NCBI GenBank assembly: GCA_035578155.1
Contig: JAPWDM010000002.1
Location: 33,693,437-33,757,436, forward strand
Direction of reading: 5' to 3'
Length of the DNA: 64,000 nt
Source: Brachynemurus nebulosus
Taxonomy: Eukaryota > Arthropoda > Insecta > Neuroptera > Myrmeleontidae
Shown: one piece after another, positions 37,831 through 50,264 of the stretch
How the letters are laid out: every line of letters starts with the position of its first letter
Numbering within the stretch: the stretch's first letter is position 1
The notes under the pieces: model-generated
What the model saw: the letters and a program-made list of their open reading frames with translations, nothing else
Told to the model about the DNA's origin: nothing
Database searches by the model: none
Program-made: the position numbers and the translations under genes

Positions 37831-39530
37831 TATTAAAAGACAGAAAAGATGCCTTTATATAACAACGGGAGTTGACGCACGAAGTCACTATAAAAAGTTA
37901 TTTAAAATACGCTGTCAATGGGGGTAGCACACACTTTCCTCGTACTCGTAACATACTTTTATACAATATTTAAAGCATAGAACTAAAATCAAAAAGTGTG
38001 GTTCGCTTGGAGTCATTTGTTGGTCTGTCACAGCTTAAGGCATCTAGTCGTTCGGTGTCTGTAGTAGTCTGAATGCACGAAAATTATTATGTATTGTTGA
38101 AATCATTGTTAGTAACACTGCATGGATCTCTATCCGCATGTAGGTGTTATGTAGTTGGCTGTGTGACCACTCATACACATGCAAACATCAAACCCACACC
38201 ACTACAAACAGTCTGTGCCTACACAACATAGTGGGGAAAAGCGGAAGGGATTTTTTGTCTACGCAGGTAGCAGTAGTATAGAGAGAGCAATGTTTTCTCT
38301 GTTCGTTGTGGTTTAAAGTGATTTTAAGTTTAAACTACTTCTTGTGTTAAATTTCGTAATTTGTCGCACTACTAAATTGACGTTTGAAACAAAAAGTACT
38401 TTAAGATAAAATATTTCCCAGTTTTCATCAAATATGTACCTTGAAATTATATTTTCATCGTACAATTCATGAAAATTTGTTGCAACTTAAAGTATTTATT
38501 ATATCCATACCAATAGTTTTAGCAGCGTTTCTATTTTAGGCCCTTCTTAGGGCACCACGGCCAGACCATTTCAACTTTATTTTGATCTTTTTCAAAAATC
38601 TCAATAGTATTTGAATAAAATTTTGTCAAAAGTTCTTCAGCTTTTTAATTTAGGCCCTATTTGGTGGCACTGGCGAGTAACTTCGACTCCACGTTCACTA
38701 AAATTTGAGTTTGCCGTAATGCATCGTTCCGCTTGTTAAAAAACTGTAAAGTAGTTATATTCATACTTTAATAGCGTATCTAATTTTTATGCCAAGACAA
38801 TTTGGGCCCTCATAAACACGAATGGAATCTAGGTCAAATGAGAGGCTATGAATCACTGATCAAAAATTTAACAGAGCTTTATTTTGTAGGACACCACCGA
38901 AAGGTTATACAGAAAAGATTGTTTCTTTGCGTTACATATAATGAATTCATTATCAACAATCATTTGTCCAAAGGTTATTTTGCGCCCAATCATAACTTGT
39001 TCGGTGAGGGCTGTCATATATTTTATATTCAACTGTGCCTAAATATTTAATGTCTTTTAGAATATCGTCAAATTTCATAAAGATTTCTTTTTTTACCATA
39101 AGTTTTCCTTATTTTATTTCTATTTTATTTTATTTGAGAAAGTAACGCCCTACTTTTCGATGTACTTTTTTCAATTAATATCTAATTCGATTCAAGTATT
39201 GTGAAGTTTTTTTCAGAACCAAAATGTTTGTTTTTGTTTTATGTATATTATCTGATTCTGTTTAAATGAGTAGTCGTTCTGTAGGTTTTCGTTTATCTGT
39301 ACCTGGAACAAAACATGAGATTTTATATTAACATTTTAGATTTAACATCTTCATCGTATATTTCTACATAACACTCGCTGATAATCTTCTAGTATAGGTA
39401 CACTACGCCATCTAATTGATAATATAATATGATAATCCGTAAAGGAAGTTTTAACTATGTTATTCCTGATGATGAGTTAACTACTCGAAAGCTGGTTAGT
39501 AACCGAACAGTCTATTTAAACAGTAACCTA
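37831..39530. other. AT-rich tract, no gene seen
   Basis: Two or three weak repeats of 'tttaggccct' (near 38537, 38650 and 38808) suggest another decayed 3'-tail repeat. The frame at 38802-39050 has no recognisable features. Confidence 0.35.
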
Positions 39531-39532
39531 AA

Positions 39533-40655
39533 GCCTGGTCCAGACGCAACGTCTTATCTGAACGATGAAACGTTTATGCAAGTCGTTCGTTTCCAACGTT
39601 CCGCACGTTTCCAACTTATCGGTCAAATTTCAGCTTCGCAACTTTTATCATGGAGGAACATAGACTGTCTCCTTGTTAGCCCTTTCATCAATTTCTTTGT
39701 ATTTTTCGATCAGAACTTCATATGCCTGGACTTTTTATTCCATTGACTGTACTCTGGGCTTTTAACTTGTCATAAGCAAGGAAAACTCCAGTAAAGTTCA
39801 ACAAATTGACGGCAGCACTGACGGAGATCACACATTATAAAATTATAATGTAAAAAATTAAATGTAAAAAATTATTTAAATTCACGGACACGAAGCAACA
39901 GAATACTACGACATTATGTAAAAATACTGCAAATCGTTTCGATAAAACGAAGATCTGTCCAGACGCATCAATTTTCATAAAATGATCCCTCGCAGTTCAG
40001 ATTTTCGACTTATCGTACAACCTCATTTCCATCATGCAAGACGTACGTTCTGTGGTTTAGGGAGCGTGCAGAAGCTACATAGTTTCATTTCTGCCATTTT
40101 TAACCCAATCATGTAGACTACAGGTGATTTTTGCCATTAACCCCCCTCCACGCCGCCCGCTCCAACCTCCTAGTGGAACGTAGTTTTTTTTTTAAATTAA
40201 GACATTCAATTAAAATAATACCCTCTATATCATAAAATGTAAAAGTTAAAGCATTTTTTTATAGTTTAACAAAATATTTACTCAAAAGACACGTCACCTT
40301 ACAGTGAAAATTTTAATTTAAAAACCGCTTGACTACATGGTAGTACAATTCGCCTGAAGAAGTTTTGTCACATTTCAAAATATGTATTAACAGCACATCA
40401 TAAGAAATTCAGGATTATTCATGAATTTTCACATTAAAATTCATGCTTGTTTTAACTGTTTTAAATAAAACTACGTAGCTAGACTATAACTTCCTCCTCC
40501 CCCTGTATAGTCTAGCGTAGCTTTCTGTATAACCCCTCCCCACTCCTAATTAGGCTACGTAGTTTATGGATGCTTCCCTACATACTACGTTTCATCTGAA
40601 CAATTTGTCGATTCAGACAAGTCGTTTAGAAAAGACGTTGCGTCTGGACCAGGCT
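39533..40655. mobile_element. PIF/Harbinger-like MITE
   Basis: Termini AGCCTGGTCCAGACGCAACG and its complement (ending near 40655) are each flanked by TAA, the 3-bp TSD typical of PIF/Harbinger. The body is about 1.1 kb and non-coding. Additional inner pairing occurs ('cgtttcatctgaaca' against 'ctgaacgatgaaacg'). The family call rests on TSD and TIR style. Confidence 0.65.
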
Positions 40656-40677
40656 TAACAGTCAATTTAGTTGACAA

Positions 40678-41516
40678 TAGAGATGTCGATTTTAAATCGA
40701 TTAATCGAAAATCGATTAATCGAAGCTTAAAAAATCGATTGTTTTTTCGATTTTTTCTTTTGAATCGATTCATGAATCGATTATTAAAAGCAAGAGATCG
40801 ATAACCGATTTTTTCCAAAAATAATTTTATTTTATTTGTAATTCTACAAAGGAACATGTGTTAAAATGAAACAGGATAAACGTTATTGTTAATTGTCACT
40901 TTTTAGTTTTTACTCTTTGTTATCAACGAACCCCCATGTGGCTCTGTACCTATAACTACATATATGTATACGCACTATCTTGTCCAGTAGTCCCAATAGT
41001 ATCCAATAGCGCCAATATGTATATTGTATACACTTATACAGTATAATATAAGTATATTAAGTACTACTATGAAGATTATTAATACAAAAGAAAGCAAGAC
41101 CACCTATCTGGCAAACCATCCCTTTCCCATATAAGCGATTTATTTAGAAAACATTTTTTTGTCAATTTGTTTGAAATTTTTGAATAAATTTGGTTCATTC
41201 CATGGTATTCTTCCTACATATTCAATTTCGTTGTTTGTTTCGTTTATTTGCTATAATTATAATTGAAAAGTTAACTCATCGCCTTTATAAGTATAATGTA
41301 AGGCGTTTTTATACGATATTCCCCATGTACTATCAATTAAGTCCCTTAACAAAAATTATCAGCTAATTTTACTAAACTTTTCAAAATTTCGATTTTTTAG
41401 ATCGATCTTACAGAATCGATTCTTTTTTAGCCGATTTTTTTTTTGAATCGATTTTTTTAATTTCGATTTAAATCAATCCAAAAATCGATCTTTTTCTTGG
41501 AGAATCGACATCTCTA
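40678..41516. mobile_element. hAT-type non-autonomous element, 839 bp
   Basis: TIRs TAGAGATGTCGATT and AATCGACATCTCTA are bordered by GTTGACAA on both sides (40670-40677 and 41517-41524), an exact 8-bp TSD. Subterminal 'aatcgatt' motifs repeat many times at both ends, as in hAT elements. No transposase frame. It landed about 20 bp outside the PIF-like MITE. Confidence 0.9.
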
Positions 41517-41524
41517 GTTGACAA

Positions 41525-42598
41525 TGACAGGTATTCTCATATTTTGCAATATTATGTATTTCCACAAAGTAAATTTTTCTAATGTTGATTAATTCAAATA
41601 TTTAAATGTATAGCTAACACCTTGAGATCAATTCACGATTGATAAATATAATCTAAAATTTTATATTATGTGACCTATAAAACGTACCACAAATATATGA
41701 CATTTTAAGTACTTTGAAAAAATTACATACTTTCACGATTTCGTAGAATTAAGAGGACGTTAAGTCGTTAATTTAAGGCTAACTAATGTTTAAAAAAAAC
41801 CCTCTAATTAAGAAGATATTATAAGATTATGCGAATTTTACCTCCCTAATATTACGTAATATGTACATAATACAGATAATGCGTAGGTATTCCTTTTTAG
41901 GTATGTGTAGTACCGTGTACCTAACCTATATAAATACCTAAATGTAAGTATTATTAAGAGTACCTATATTGTTATAATTTAAACGTTATCTACCTAGTCA
42001 TATGTAACAAAGGATTATTTTCACTTGAAACGTTCAAAGAAATAAAATTTTCACATAAGTGAAACCTATACATATACGTACATGAAAATTCGTATCTTCA
42101 AAGAAATATCATATCTTTTTCACATTTTAACAGAATGGAATGAAATAGCTTTATTAAGTTGAATAGGTATTTTATATTAAGTTTAATGTTAAATTAACAA
42201 AAATCTTTTAAAATTATTTCGTTCATATCTAATGTGATATTATTACCGCATTAATTTAAATAAAATGTAATACATAGGTTAATTTGTTTACAAGTATGTT
42301 TTATATAGTCATTTTTAATGCATTGCTAAATACCTACATTCTTATCATACCACACGTAAAATTAACATTTATCTTGCTAGAACAGTATGAACAGTTCTCC
42401 TTACCTAAATTGCATTTGTAAGCCCTTTCAATTTAATGTCCATGTTATTCAATTGTTAATATATGTATTCAGTGACTATTGTGTCTATATTAGATAAGAC
42501 GGCCTTAACTCTAAATGTAAATTTACTATAAGCGACGTACTTAAATCACCTTAAAGTTTGTAATCTTCTTCTACTGTTAAACTACTCTAAAATACATA
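41525..42598. other. AT-rich tract, nothing identified
   Basis: No frame, no terminal repeats and no similarity to other parts of the window noticed. Confidence 0.4.
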
Positions 42599-42600
42599 TA

Positions 42601-43191
42601 CAGCCAGGTGCAAAACTATTAGACACCGCTATTGTTTGTCACTGTATCAATAATTAGTGCCCAAATAAGCGTTTTATGGTTTTACTATTTAATCGGTGGC
42701 ATTTTTTAACATAAATAAAACAAAAATAAATATTTATTGCACCTTGTTGTGCTTTAAAACGGTAATTCTTCGAATTTTATTATTTTACATTTAGAATTTT
42801 AGTGTGATGTCAGTGCTTGCAGTGAACATACATGTGCTGTACGCCGTTATTGCTATCATATTTCTAAGTTCTAACATTTATCGCGTTAACCATGCCTAGA
42901 AAAACTGAATTAAGTGTAGAAGAGCATCTAAAAATTAAGATTTTAAATGAACAAGGCATGTTTCAAATAAAAATAGCCCGAGAAGTGCTCGTGCCGCGCA
43001 GTACAATATATACTAAATCTCTTTAAAGAGACCGGTACCCATGAAAATAGACCAAGAACGGGTAGAAGAAAATTAATTACAGATCGTGAAAATCATAATA
43101 ATCATATTTGTAATTTTATTTACATTTCCTGTGCCAAATCACCCTAAAACTGGCAATACTATAGGGTGCCTAATACTTTTGCACGTGGCTG
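42601..43191 (+). mobile_element. Tc1-like deletion derivative
   Basis: TIRs CAGCCAGGTGCAAAACTATT and its near-complement at 43170-43191 are flanked by TA (42599-42600 and 43192-43193). The 591-bp body keeps only the start of a transposase gene, so it is an internal-deletion derivative of a Tc1-like element unrelated in sequence to the relic at 2.5-3.8 kb. Confidence 0.9.
42893..43090 (+). pseudogene. Tc1-like transposase N-terminal domain
   Basis: ATG at 42893 opens MPRKTELSVEEHLKIKILNE, followed by an IAREVLVPRSTIY helix-turn-helix segment. A frame change follows, after which ETGTHENRPRTGRRKLITD is readable. This is the paired-type DNA-binding domain and GRRK linker of Tc1 transposases. 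The catalytic part is deleted. If expressed, it could at most bind TIRs; no evidence of expression. Confidence 0.8.
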
Positions 43192-43331
43192 TATTAATGT
43201 AATACAATTTCATGTATAATTTATAGTTTATAAGTATAGCGTATAGCCGCATAGGTATTTATTTATTTAACTTATCATAGATTTAGGTTTCCAAAAATTC
43301 CATTGTGAGCACATCGTGTTTTACATTTTTA

Positions 43332-44175
43332 CACGGCGAGAAAAATCATATAATTTTTGTAGATACAATTTCAGAAAAATTACCATGCTCTCTTATAATG
43401 CGTGCGCGATCGACGACCAAAGTAAAAAATATATTATAGCATGGTTAAATTTAATGGGCTAACACAACTTCTATCACACTCTTATGCATATATGTTATAG
43501 TTTAATTCTTGTTGTCGTACTCTTTCATTTGCGCATCTAACCCGCAACCTTATGTTGCTTGGGATGTAGCTGTAAAAACTTCGAAGATGCCCGATTTTTT
43601 CCGACGTTTGATCCTTTATGATGCATACAAAAATGATTGGCAACAATATATTCTAATACTGAAAATAGTGAAGTAACAAAATGATGAATTAAACGATGAC
43701 CATCCGTCCTGTAAGACATTCTAATGAACACTGCTTCGACACCGCACAACACTACACCAGCAGTGACCAGCTACTTGCAACTCCACCAGTCTGGCTATGT
43801 GACCTTCATATATGATTGTGTTGATACCTTCTGCAGCTTGCCTCGCTATGTGACAGCGTTGATACCTTCTCTTTCTTTCTTTCTACTATTAGCTTCTTTT
43901 CTTCTTTTCTACTTTTCTTCTATTTTAAGACAGCATGGTAATTTTTGTAAGAAAAACAATTAAAAAATATTTTTCTGTCGGCAATGGAACTTTTTACTGT
44001 GCTGTTTTACAAATTTTATGGAGCTAATATTACGGAAAGAACATTCTATCCTTTAAATTTTCTATGATTAATTATAATTTTTATATTTTTACCGTACAAA
44101 ATTGAATATGTTCGCCTTTTACACGTCGATTGTGGTGCTGAGCACAGTAATTTTTATATGAATTTTCTCTCCGTG
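43332..44175. mobile_element. TA-flanked TIR element, 844 bp
   Basis: Ends CACGGCGAGAAAAATCATAT and ATATGAATTTTCTCTCCGTG, with TA on each side. The interior holds a 71-codon minus frame (43752-43537) that I cannot assign. The family is unresolved; TA points to a Tc1/mariner-type MITE. Confidence 0.65.
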
Positions 44176-44820
44176 TAGAGTATTATTATTGTTCTTATTA
44201 AATTCAGTTCGGAAATGGTCTCTGTTAATAGGGTGTTAATCTAAAACTATATTCCAAATTACACCAGAAATCCAATCGTACGTAGTGGTCGGTGCAAATT
44301 TAAGGGGAAGTACGTAAGATTGGAAGATCAGGGGCGTCGGCTAACTTTTATGTGGGGGGGGGGGGGGATAAAAATCATTTATCTGAATTTATTTAAAACA
44401 AAACTATTCTAAGTAACAACTTACACCTAAAATTCAGTTTTATAGATAAACGAAATTGAATGTTATATTAATGAATATAAGTGCGACTTTTAGAAAACTA
44501 GCAAAGATGTCGAAATACCAACTTCACTATCGGATTCATCAGCGTGAAAGACGCCAAATAGCCGAAGCTGAAATGAATTCTAAAATATCAAAAAACAAAC
44601 TTCACTATTGAACTGGTTACTAAAAATTAGATTAAGCAGCGCAATTTGACAAAAATTCTAGAATGTTTATTCGTCAGCTAACAAAGATATCGAAAAACCG
44701 GTTGCACTACTTAATTGATCATCAAAAAAAGACGAAATATCACATTTCGATAAATGTTCTAGAATGTTGGCCAAAATGGAACATTTAGTTTATATTAGTT
44801 TAATTTTAGTAATTATATGA
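44176..44820. other. AT-rich tract with 14-bp poly-G
   Basis: Contains G14 at 44354-44367 and a ~125-bp motif ('aacttcactat' / 'caaacttcactattg' / 'ggttgcactact') repeated three times (near 44520, 44600 and 44700). No gene. Confidence 0.4.
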
Positions 44821-44823
44821 ATT

Positions 44824-46256
44824 TTAATAAATATTTATACAAAAGCAACATTACAAGTAGTGGTGAATGAACAACTGACGAGTTCTATTAATGTTAATCG
44901 AGGCATGCTACAAGGTGAGTCACTGAGTCCAATCTTATTCTCATTATTCATTAGCGATGTCAATGATTTTTTCAAACAGAAAAATTTGAGGGGTTTAAAC
45001 AGTAATGAGACAGATGATATTATGATGCGACTATACGTAGACGATTTAGTTATCTTATGCGACTCAGAAGGTGATTTACGTAAAAAACTTTTGTGTTTGG
45101 AGGAGTATTGTAAATCGAAAGATCTTGAGGTAAAAACCGCAAAAACCAAAATTGTTCGATTTTGTAGAACGGGTAAATCTAGAGAAAAAGCATTTTACGT
45201 TCAAAAGGAACAAACTGATATTGTCAATTCTTATGAGTATCTTAGAGTTACGTACTCATCATCTTCTTTATTCATTAAAACAACAAATCGGACGATCTCT
45301 AAGGCAAATGTTGCAGTGGGTTCAGTAATTAATATTCTTAAGCAAAGTAAATGCGACTCCTGGTACAAAAGAATAAAACTCTTTGACTCCCTAGTAGCTA
45401 GTATACTATTATGTTGTGGATCTGTATCGTCGTTAAGGTACGTTAACAGCCTTGAAAGAGTACAGATAATTTTTTTTTAAAAAGAATTTTGGCTGTCCCG
45501 AAAAATACGCCTAATTATGCAATACGCGCCGAAACCGGAGGTGTTCATTTGCATGTAAACGTTGTCAGTTCATGTTTGAAATGGATTTATAAAATGCTAA
45601 AAGACCAGACACGGTACCCGAAGTTATGTTATTTGCGTCAACTTGAATTTGCCAAACAAACTGATACATCTGAACATATAAAATATAACTGGGTGTTGCA
45701 AGTAAAATACTTGCTAAACGCTGTTGATTTTGATGACTGGCGTATATTTGAAGACCGTACATTTCTAAAAGTTAATATGGAAGCCATACTAGAAAAACTT
45801 ATTTTGTATTTTAAAACTAAAGATTTAGATAGGTGTCATAATTCGAGCTTTTGCCAATATTAGCAATCATTAAAATACGATACTATGATATCGAGTTATT
45901 TATTAAAACCTTTGCACATTAGAATTACTCGAATTGTCGCCCAATTAAGATTAACGGGAAAAAACGTAATCAGGCTGTTATTTGGTAACTGCTTTTATGT
46001 TATCGAGACAGATCAAATATGTACGGTCTGTAATATGAAAGTTTTAGAAACGATAGAACATATTCTATTTATTTGCCCACAGTATGTAATACCGCGAAAT
46101 CAGTTTTTACTAGAATATTGTAATAGTATAAATCAGGAATCATTGCGGGTTGACGTAATAAGAATGATTTCTAGTTCCGATACTGGCTTATTAAAAAACA
46201 TATATTACTTTCTGGCTAATACTATGAAAATAAAGTCTTTCATTCTGAACGAATAG
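44824..46256 (+). pseudogene. LINE reverse transcriptase C-terminal half, frameshifted
   Basis: The plus strand reads from mid-RT to the ORF end. VNRGMLQGESLSPILF is the RT block before the active site. RLYVDDLVIL (45031-45060) carries the catalytic YVDD where most LINEs have FADD. Thumb and linker follow. Continuity is lost once by a frameshift in a T9 run near 45470 and once by a TAG at 45861. After that the frame continues to a C-terminal Cys/His knuckle, CTVC then H and C at C-x2-C-x9-H-x4-C, and ends at 46256. The start is abrupt, as in 5' truncation. The C-terminal knuckle and lack of RNase H suggest a CR1/L2/Jockey-like LINE, distinct from the one at 33-36 kb. Confidence 0.85.
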
Positions 46257-46611
46257 CTCTATCATGCGGCATCATGACGCTGGCCGGAAGTTTTTTTGTA
46301 GTCAAAATTTAATAATTTCAATCGATTGTAGGTCGTTTGTAGATGTTTGTAGTATATTTATTTTCGTTTGTAGCCCTTTACTTTATTTGTAATTAACAAT
46401 CAAAATTTTGTACTGAAGTTAGCCGGAAGCAATCGTGAAGGTAATTTTTTTTAGTAACAATAGAAAGATTTTCGTTTGTAGTGTCTAAATATAACGGTAA
46501 AATGTTCGTAGGGTCGTCTGATAAAGCATAATTAATTAATAAAATTCACCAAGTGCGTGCCAGACACGCATTATCACTGTTACATGTGTTAGTGTTACAT
46601 GTGTTAGTTGC

Positions 46612-46639
46612 AATATATATATATATATATATATATATA

Positions 46640-46718
<79 letters not shown>

Positions 46719-46722
46719 GTAC

Positions 46723-46758
<36 letters not shown>

Positions 46759-46774
46759 ATATATATATATTATG

Positions 46775-46832
<58 letters not shown>
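46612..46832. repeat. (TA)n microsatellite
   Basis: A 220-bp TA tract with C/G interruptions in its second half. Confidence 0.95.
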
Positions 46833-46835
<3 letters not shown>

Positions 46836-47234
46836 CGTCCAGTAGAAGATTACATATAGGAAATCCAAGAGATAGTGTTTCTAGGGAAATTAATAATTTC
46901 CTTAGAAACACTATCTTCTAGCTTCATTTTTCTAAATTTTGTCAGAATATTCTAAGATAAATCATTTGCAATTAAAAGTAAAACATATCAATTATTAAAT
47001 CTCAAATGAAAGAAAAATGGAAAATGAAAAAAATGTGTGTGGTACTTTAAGGCAAGAGAAATATTGGCTCGTTTTCACGGCAAATATCTCTATAAACAAC
47101 AATAATTTGTTAATTTTTGTTTCTTAAATAAATTGTTCAATAAAATTTGCTATTCAGTAATACTAATGTGTAATTTTGAAGTGGACAGTCATATACTATA
47201 TTATATTATGCAATGTGTAATCTTGAAATGAACG

Positions 47235-47237
<3 letters not shown>
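46833..47237. mobile_element. Small TIR element between two TA tracts
   Basis: GTGCGTCCAGTAGAAGATTA at the left edge pairs with 'taatcttgaaatgaacgcac' at the right, each next to a TA tract. Inside is a 47-bp near-perfect palindrome at 46870-46916 ('agatagtgtttct' / 'agaaacactatct'). Non-coding. Confidence 0.6.

Positions 47238-47309
<72 letters not shown>
47238..47309. repeat. (TA)n microsatellite
   Basis: A pure TA tract of about 72 bp. Confidence 0.95.
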
Positions 47310-47312
<3 letters not shown>

Positions 47313-47314
47313 AT

Positions 47315-47520
47315 TCGTGGCTCCTTTTTGCATGTGTAGGGCCCCCTTATGAACGAACTGCGCTGAAATTTGGTAAGTGGGCTGACAAAATGGGGAATCA
47401 ATACTATAAAAGTGGGGTCAATTTTTGGATCCGATCTAACCTTTAAAGGAGTGGTGGGGGGCAACAAAGCAATAAAACTTTTCCAAACCGGTTGAAAATA
47501 ATGTTTCGGTTAATTATCTC
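47315..47520 (+). repeat. Fragment of the 21.3-kb palindrome family
   Basis: Matches 21290-21510 in order: 'tgtgtagggccccc', 'tgaaatttggtaa', 'aagtggggtcaa', 'aaaacttttccaaaccggtt'. As in the palindrome, a (TA)n tract directly precedes it. Confidence 0.85.
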
Positions 47521-48125
47521 AAAAGAGTGAAAAATCGACCTACGTGGTTCTAGTAGTAATCCGTCGATACGTACTATTAAATTTCCTACATTTTATCCTA
47601 AAAATTGCGAAAAATTAGCTATTGAGCACGTAACTGTAATAATGCGTGTCCGGCACGCACTTGGTGAATTTTATTAATTAATTATGCTTTATCAGACGAC
47701 CCTACGAACATTTTACCGTTATATTTAGACACTACAAACGAAAATCTTTCTATTGTTACCAAAAAAAATTACCTTCACGATTGCTTCCGGCTAACTTCAG
47801 TACAAAATTTTGATTGTTAATTACAAATAAAGTAAAGGGCTACAAACGAAAATAAATATACTACAAACATCTACAAACGGCCTACAATCGATTGAAATTA
47901 TTAAATTTTGACTACAAAAAAACTTCCGGCCAGCGTCATGATGCCCTATCATGCGTATCTGTATAACTTCTGATTATGTTATTTTTATCCATAAAACTTA
48001 TATACATGTGGTATATTTGAATAGCTGATTTTGTAACATTTTTCTTTTCAAGTCAATGTTTATCTTATTATTTGTCAAAATTTTAATTTTTTATTTTTAG
48101 CTTTCTTATATTTTAAACTAATTTT

Positions 48126-48775
48126 GCCGGAAGTTCCTGCCTTTAACTATTTTCTAATAACTTTTTAAATTTGGCTCTGGCACCACACCTCAAGAATAAA
48201 CTATCAATTTTCTGGTAACTCTGGCCAAGTTTTTTTATATTCTCATAGTTCTAGATTAGTTCTAGCGAAGTGAGCCATTTTCGCCGAAAGTTCCGGCCTT
48301 TAACTATTTCTTATAACTTTTTAAATTTGGCTCTGGCACCACACCTCAAGAATAAACTATCAATTTTCTGGTAACTCTGGCCAAGTTTTTTTATATTCTC
48401 ATAGTTCTAGATTAGTTCTAGCGAAGTGAGCCATTTTCGCCGAAAGTTCCGGCCTTTAACTATTTCTTATAACTTTTTAAATTTGGCTCTGGCACCACAC
48501 CTCAAGAATAAACTATCAATTTTCTGGTAACTCTGGCCAAGTTTTTTTATATTCTCATAGTTCTAGATTAGTTCTAGCGAAGTGAGCCATTTTCGCCGAA
48601 AGTTCCGGCCTTTAACTATTTCTTATAACTTTTTAAATTTGGCTCTGGCACCACACCTCAAGAATAAACTATCAATTTTCTGGTAACTCTGGCCAAGTTT
48701 TTTTATATTCTCATAGTTCTAGATTAGTTCTAGCGAAGTGAGCCATTTTCGCCGAAAGTTCCGGCCTTTAACTAC
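48126..48775 (-). repeat. 156-bp tandem array, homogeneous (4 copies)
   Basis: Unit starts fall at 48126, 48283, 48439, 48595, with a partial at 48751. The spacings are 157, 156, 156 and 156. The second to fourth units look identical by eye; the first is more diverged. Core motif 'cgccgaaagttccggccttt'. The strand is given relative to the related array at 50541. Confidence 0.95.
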
Positions 48776-49085
48776 TTTTTTACTTATTTACTGTGCAAAA
48801 TACTATTTGTATCCTATAAAGAAATAAACAACTGGACTGTCCAGTTATCATCAATTGGCACGTTTGCTGTTCTCGGCAAATTCTATACAGATGAAATTTC
48901 CATCGATCCGGGCGGCATATTTCCATTTGCGCGTTCATTAGCAGGCACCGTTGCCTCGAAATTCGTACGGTTTTGTAACACTCGAAACACGTATACAATT
49001 CAAGCATCCCGTCCTCTAAACGCACACGGGTTTATAATGCAGACTGTTCTTCAAAACATGTTTTCAAGGGAACGGGATGATTAGA
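48776..49085. other. Balanced-composition segment open on both strands
   Basis: The plus strand is open for about 95 codons up to a TAG at 49081, including FYTDEISIDPGGIFPFARSL. The minus strand has an 81-codon frame (49025-48780) with several Cys. Base composition is more even than in the surroundings. I recognise neither product. It could be a decayed exon or transposon gene. No splice signals were convincingly placed. Confidence 0.3.
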
Positions 49086-50090
49086 ACGATAGTTTTGCAA
49101 AAGAAATTCAAGCTTGAATTACGGCCCAAGGGATTCATGTCAAAAATATTGAGAAAATATTTTCTATTGCCAAGTAAAAAAAAAAATCTATGAAAAATGA
49201 AAGCAATAATGAAAAAAAAAACTTATGTCAATATTATAGTCAACAAACAAATTAAATAAGCTGATTGAAAACAAGAAATGATAGAACTTTTACCAACAAG
49301 AAAATCCACTATGTTCTGACATATCTTAAAAACACTATTGTTTTTTCTTCTTGACCTAATTCTTCACCTCTGATCTCGTCATCTTTTCAGGTAAAAACTG
49401 ATTCATCAAAAAATTGACATTATTAGGTTCAAGTAATAATTTTTTCAAGTTATTAAAGTTTATAGCTTTTCGTTGTCGAAAACATGACTCTTTATGAATA
49501 TTTATAAACATTACGATTTTATCTATTGGACATATAAATTTCAATTGAATATTTGGAAAAATTTATAGGTCAGAAGAATAGAAGAGTCTTAAATTTAAGT
49601 ATAAGCTATTCTCTCCAACGTGAATGTTTACTTCAAAAAATCTAAAATCTAAAAATCAAAGAATCTAAACATTTACTCTTTTTTAATCACCAAACTTTTT
49701 GTGGTAATTTTTCCACTAGGCTCAAATGTGTGACCTTTATGACTATTAGTATTGGCTGCCAGCGCTAATGACTAACCTTCTAATCATAGAGTTTGCCTGA
49801 ATACGTGTGTGAAAGAACAATTGGCGTTACAAATCCGTACGCGCTTAAAGGACAAGTGACTTGAATTAGGCATGTGTTTGGAAGAAAAGCCTAGCATTAT
49901 AAGACCGAGGGGGTTTTGGGGCAACTGTGCCCCCTATTGAACACGAAAACGGAAATACGCAGCCGGGCTCAATCATCTTAATATTAAAAATAAAATATGG
50001 ACTTTATTTATCTGTCCTCAGTAGTTTCGAGGAAACGGCGGCAACAGCGGGTCGCAGCTGGTATACAAATATTTAAAACAAAAGTTGTAT
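49086..50090. other. AT-rich tract, no gene seen
   Basis: No element borders. Near 49910-50060 a GC-richer stretch ends 'gcgggtcgcagctggta', the style of a decayed retroelement tail. Confidence 0.35.
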
Positions 50091-50118
50091 TATCATTATT
50101 ATTGTTATTATTATTATG

Positions 50119-50173
<55 letters not shown>
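50091..50173. repeat. (ATT)n microsatellite
   Basis: Trinucleotide tract with few substitutions. The 69-codon Tyr-rich frame across it is an artefact. Confidence 0.95.
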
Positions 50174-50175
<2 letters not shown>

Positions 50176-50264
50176 AAATTTACGCCAACCTGGCGCTTAC
50201 TGCCTCAGTAATGATAAAGATTCACCTATACCTATACCGGCATTATGATCAGATATACCCCGTT

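Larger units (their letters stand above)
46268..47945. mobile_element. Mutator-like foldback element with 9-bp TSD
   Basis: TIRs start GGCATCATGACGCTGGCCGG and extend about 310 bp (46268-46580 and 47637-47945). CTATCATGC flanks both sides (46259-46267 and 47946-47954), an exact 9-bp TSD. Long TIRs with a 9-bp TSD are the hallmark of Mutator-like elements, though no transposase is present. It sits 12 bp after the stop codon of the LINE. The interior holds two TA tracts, a small TIR element and a fragment of the 21.3-kb repeat family (47315-47520). Confidence 0.85.

Noticed and set aside
44835..45149. Minus-strand 104-codon frame
   Set aside because: Antisense to the LINE reverse transcriptase.
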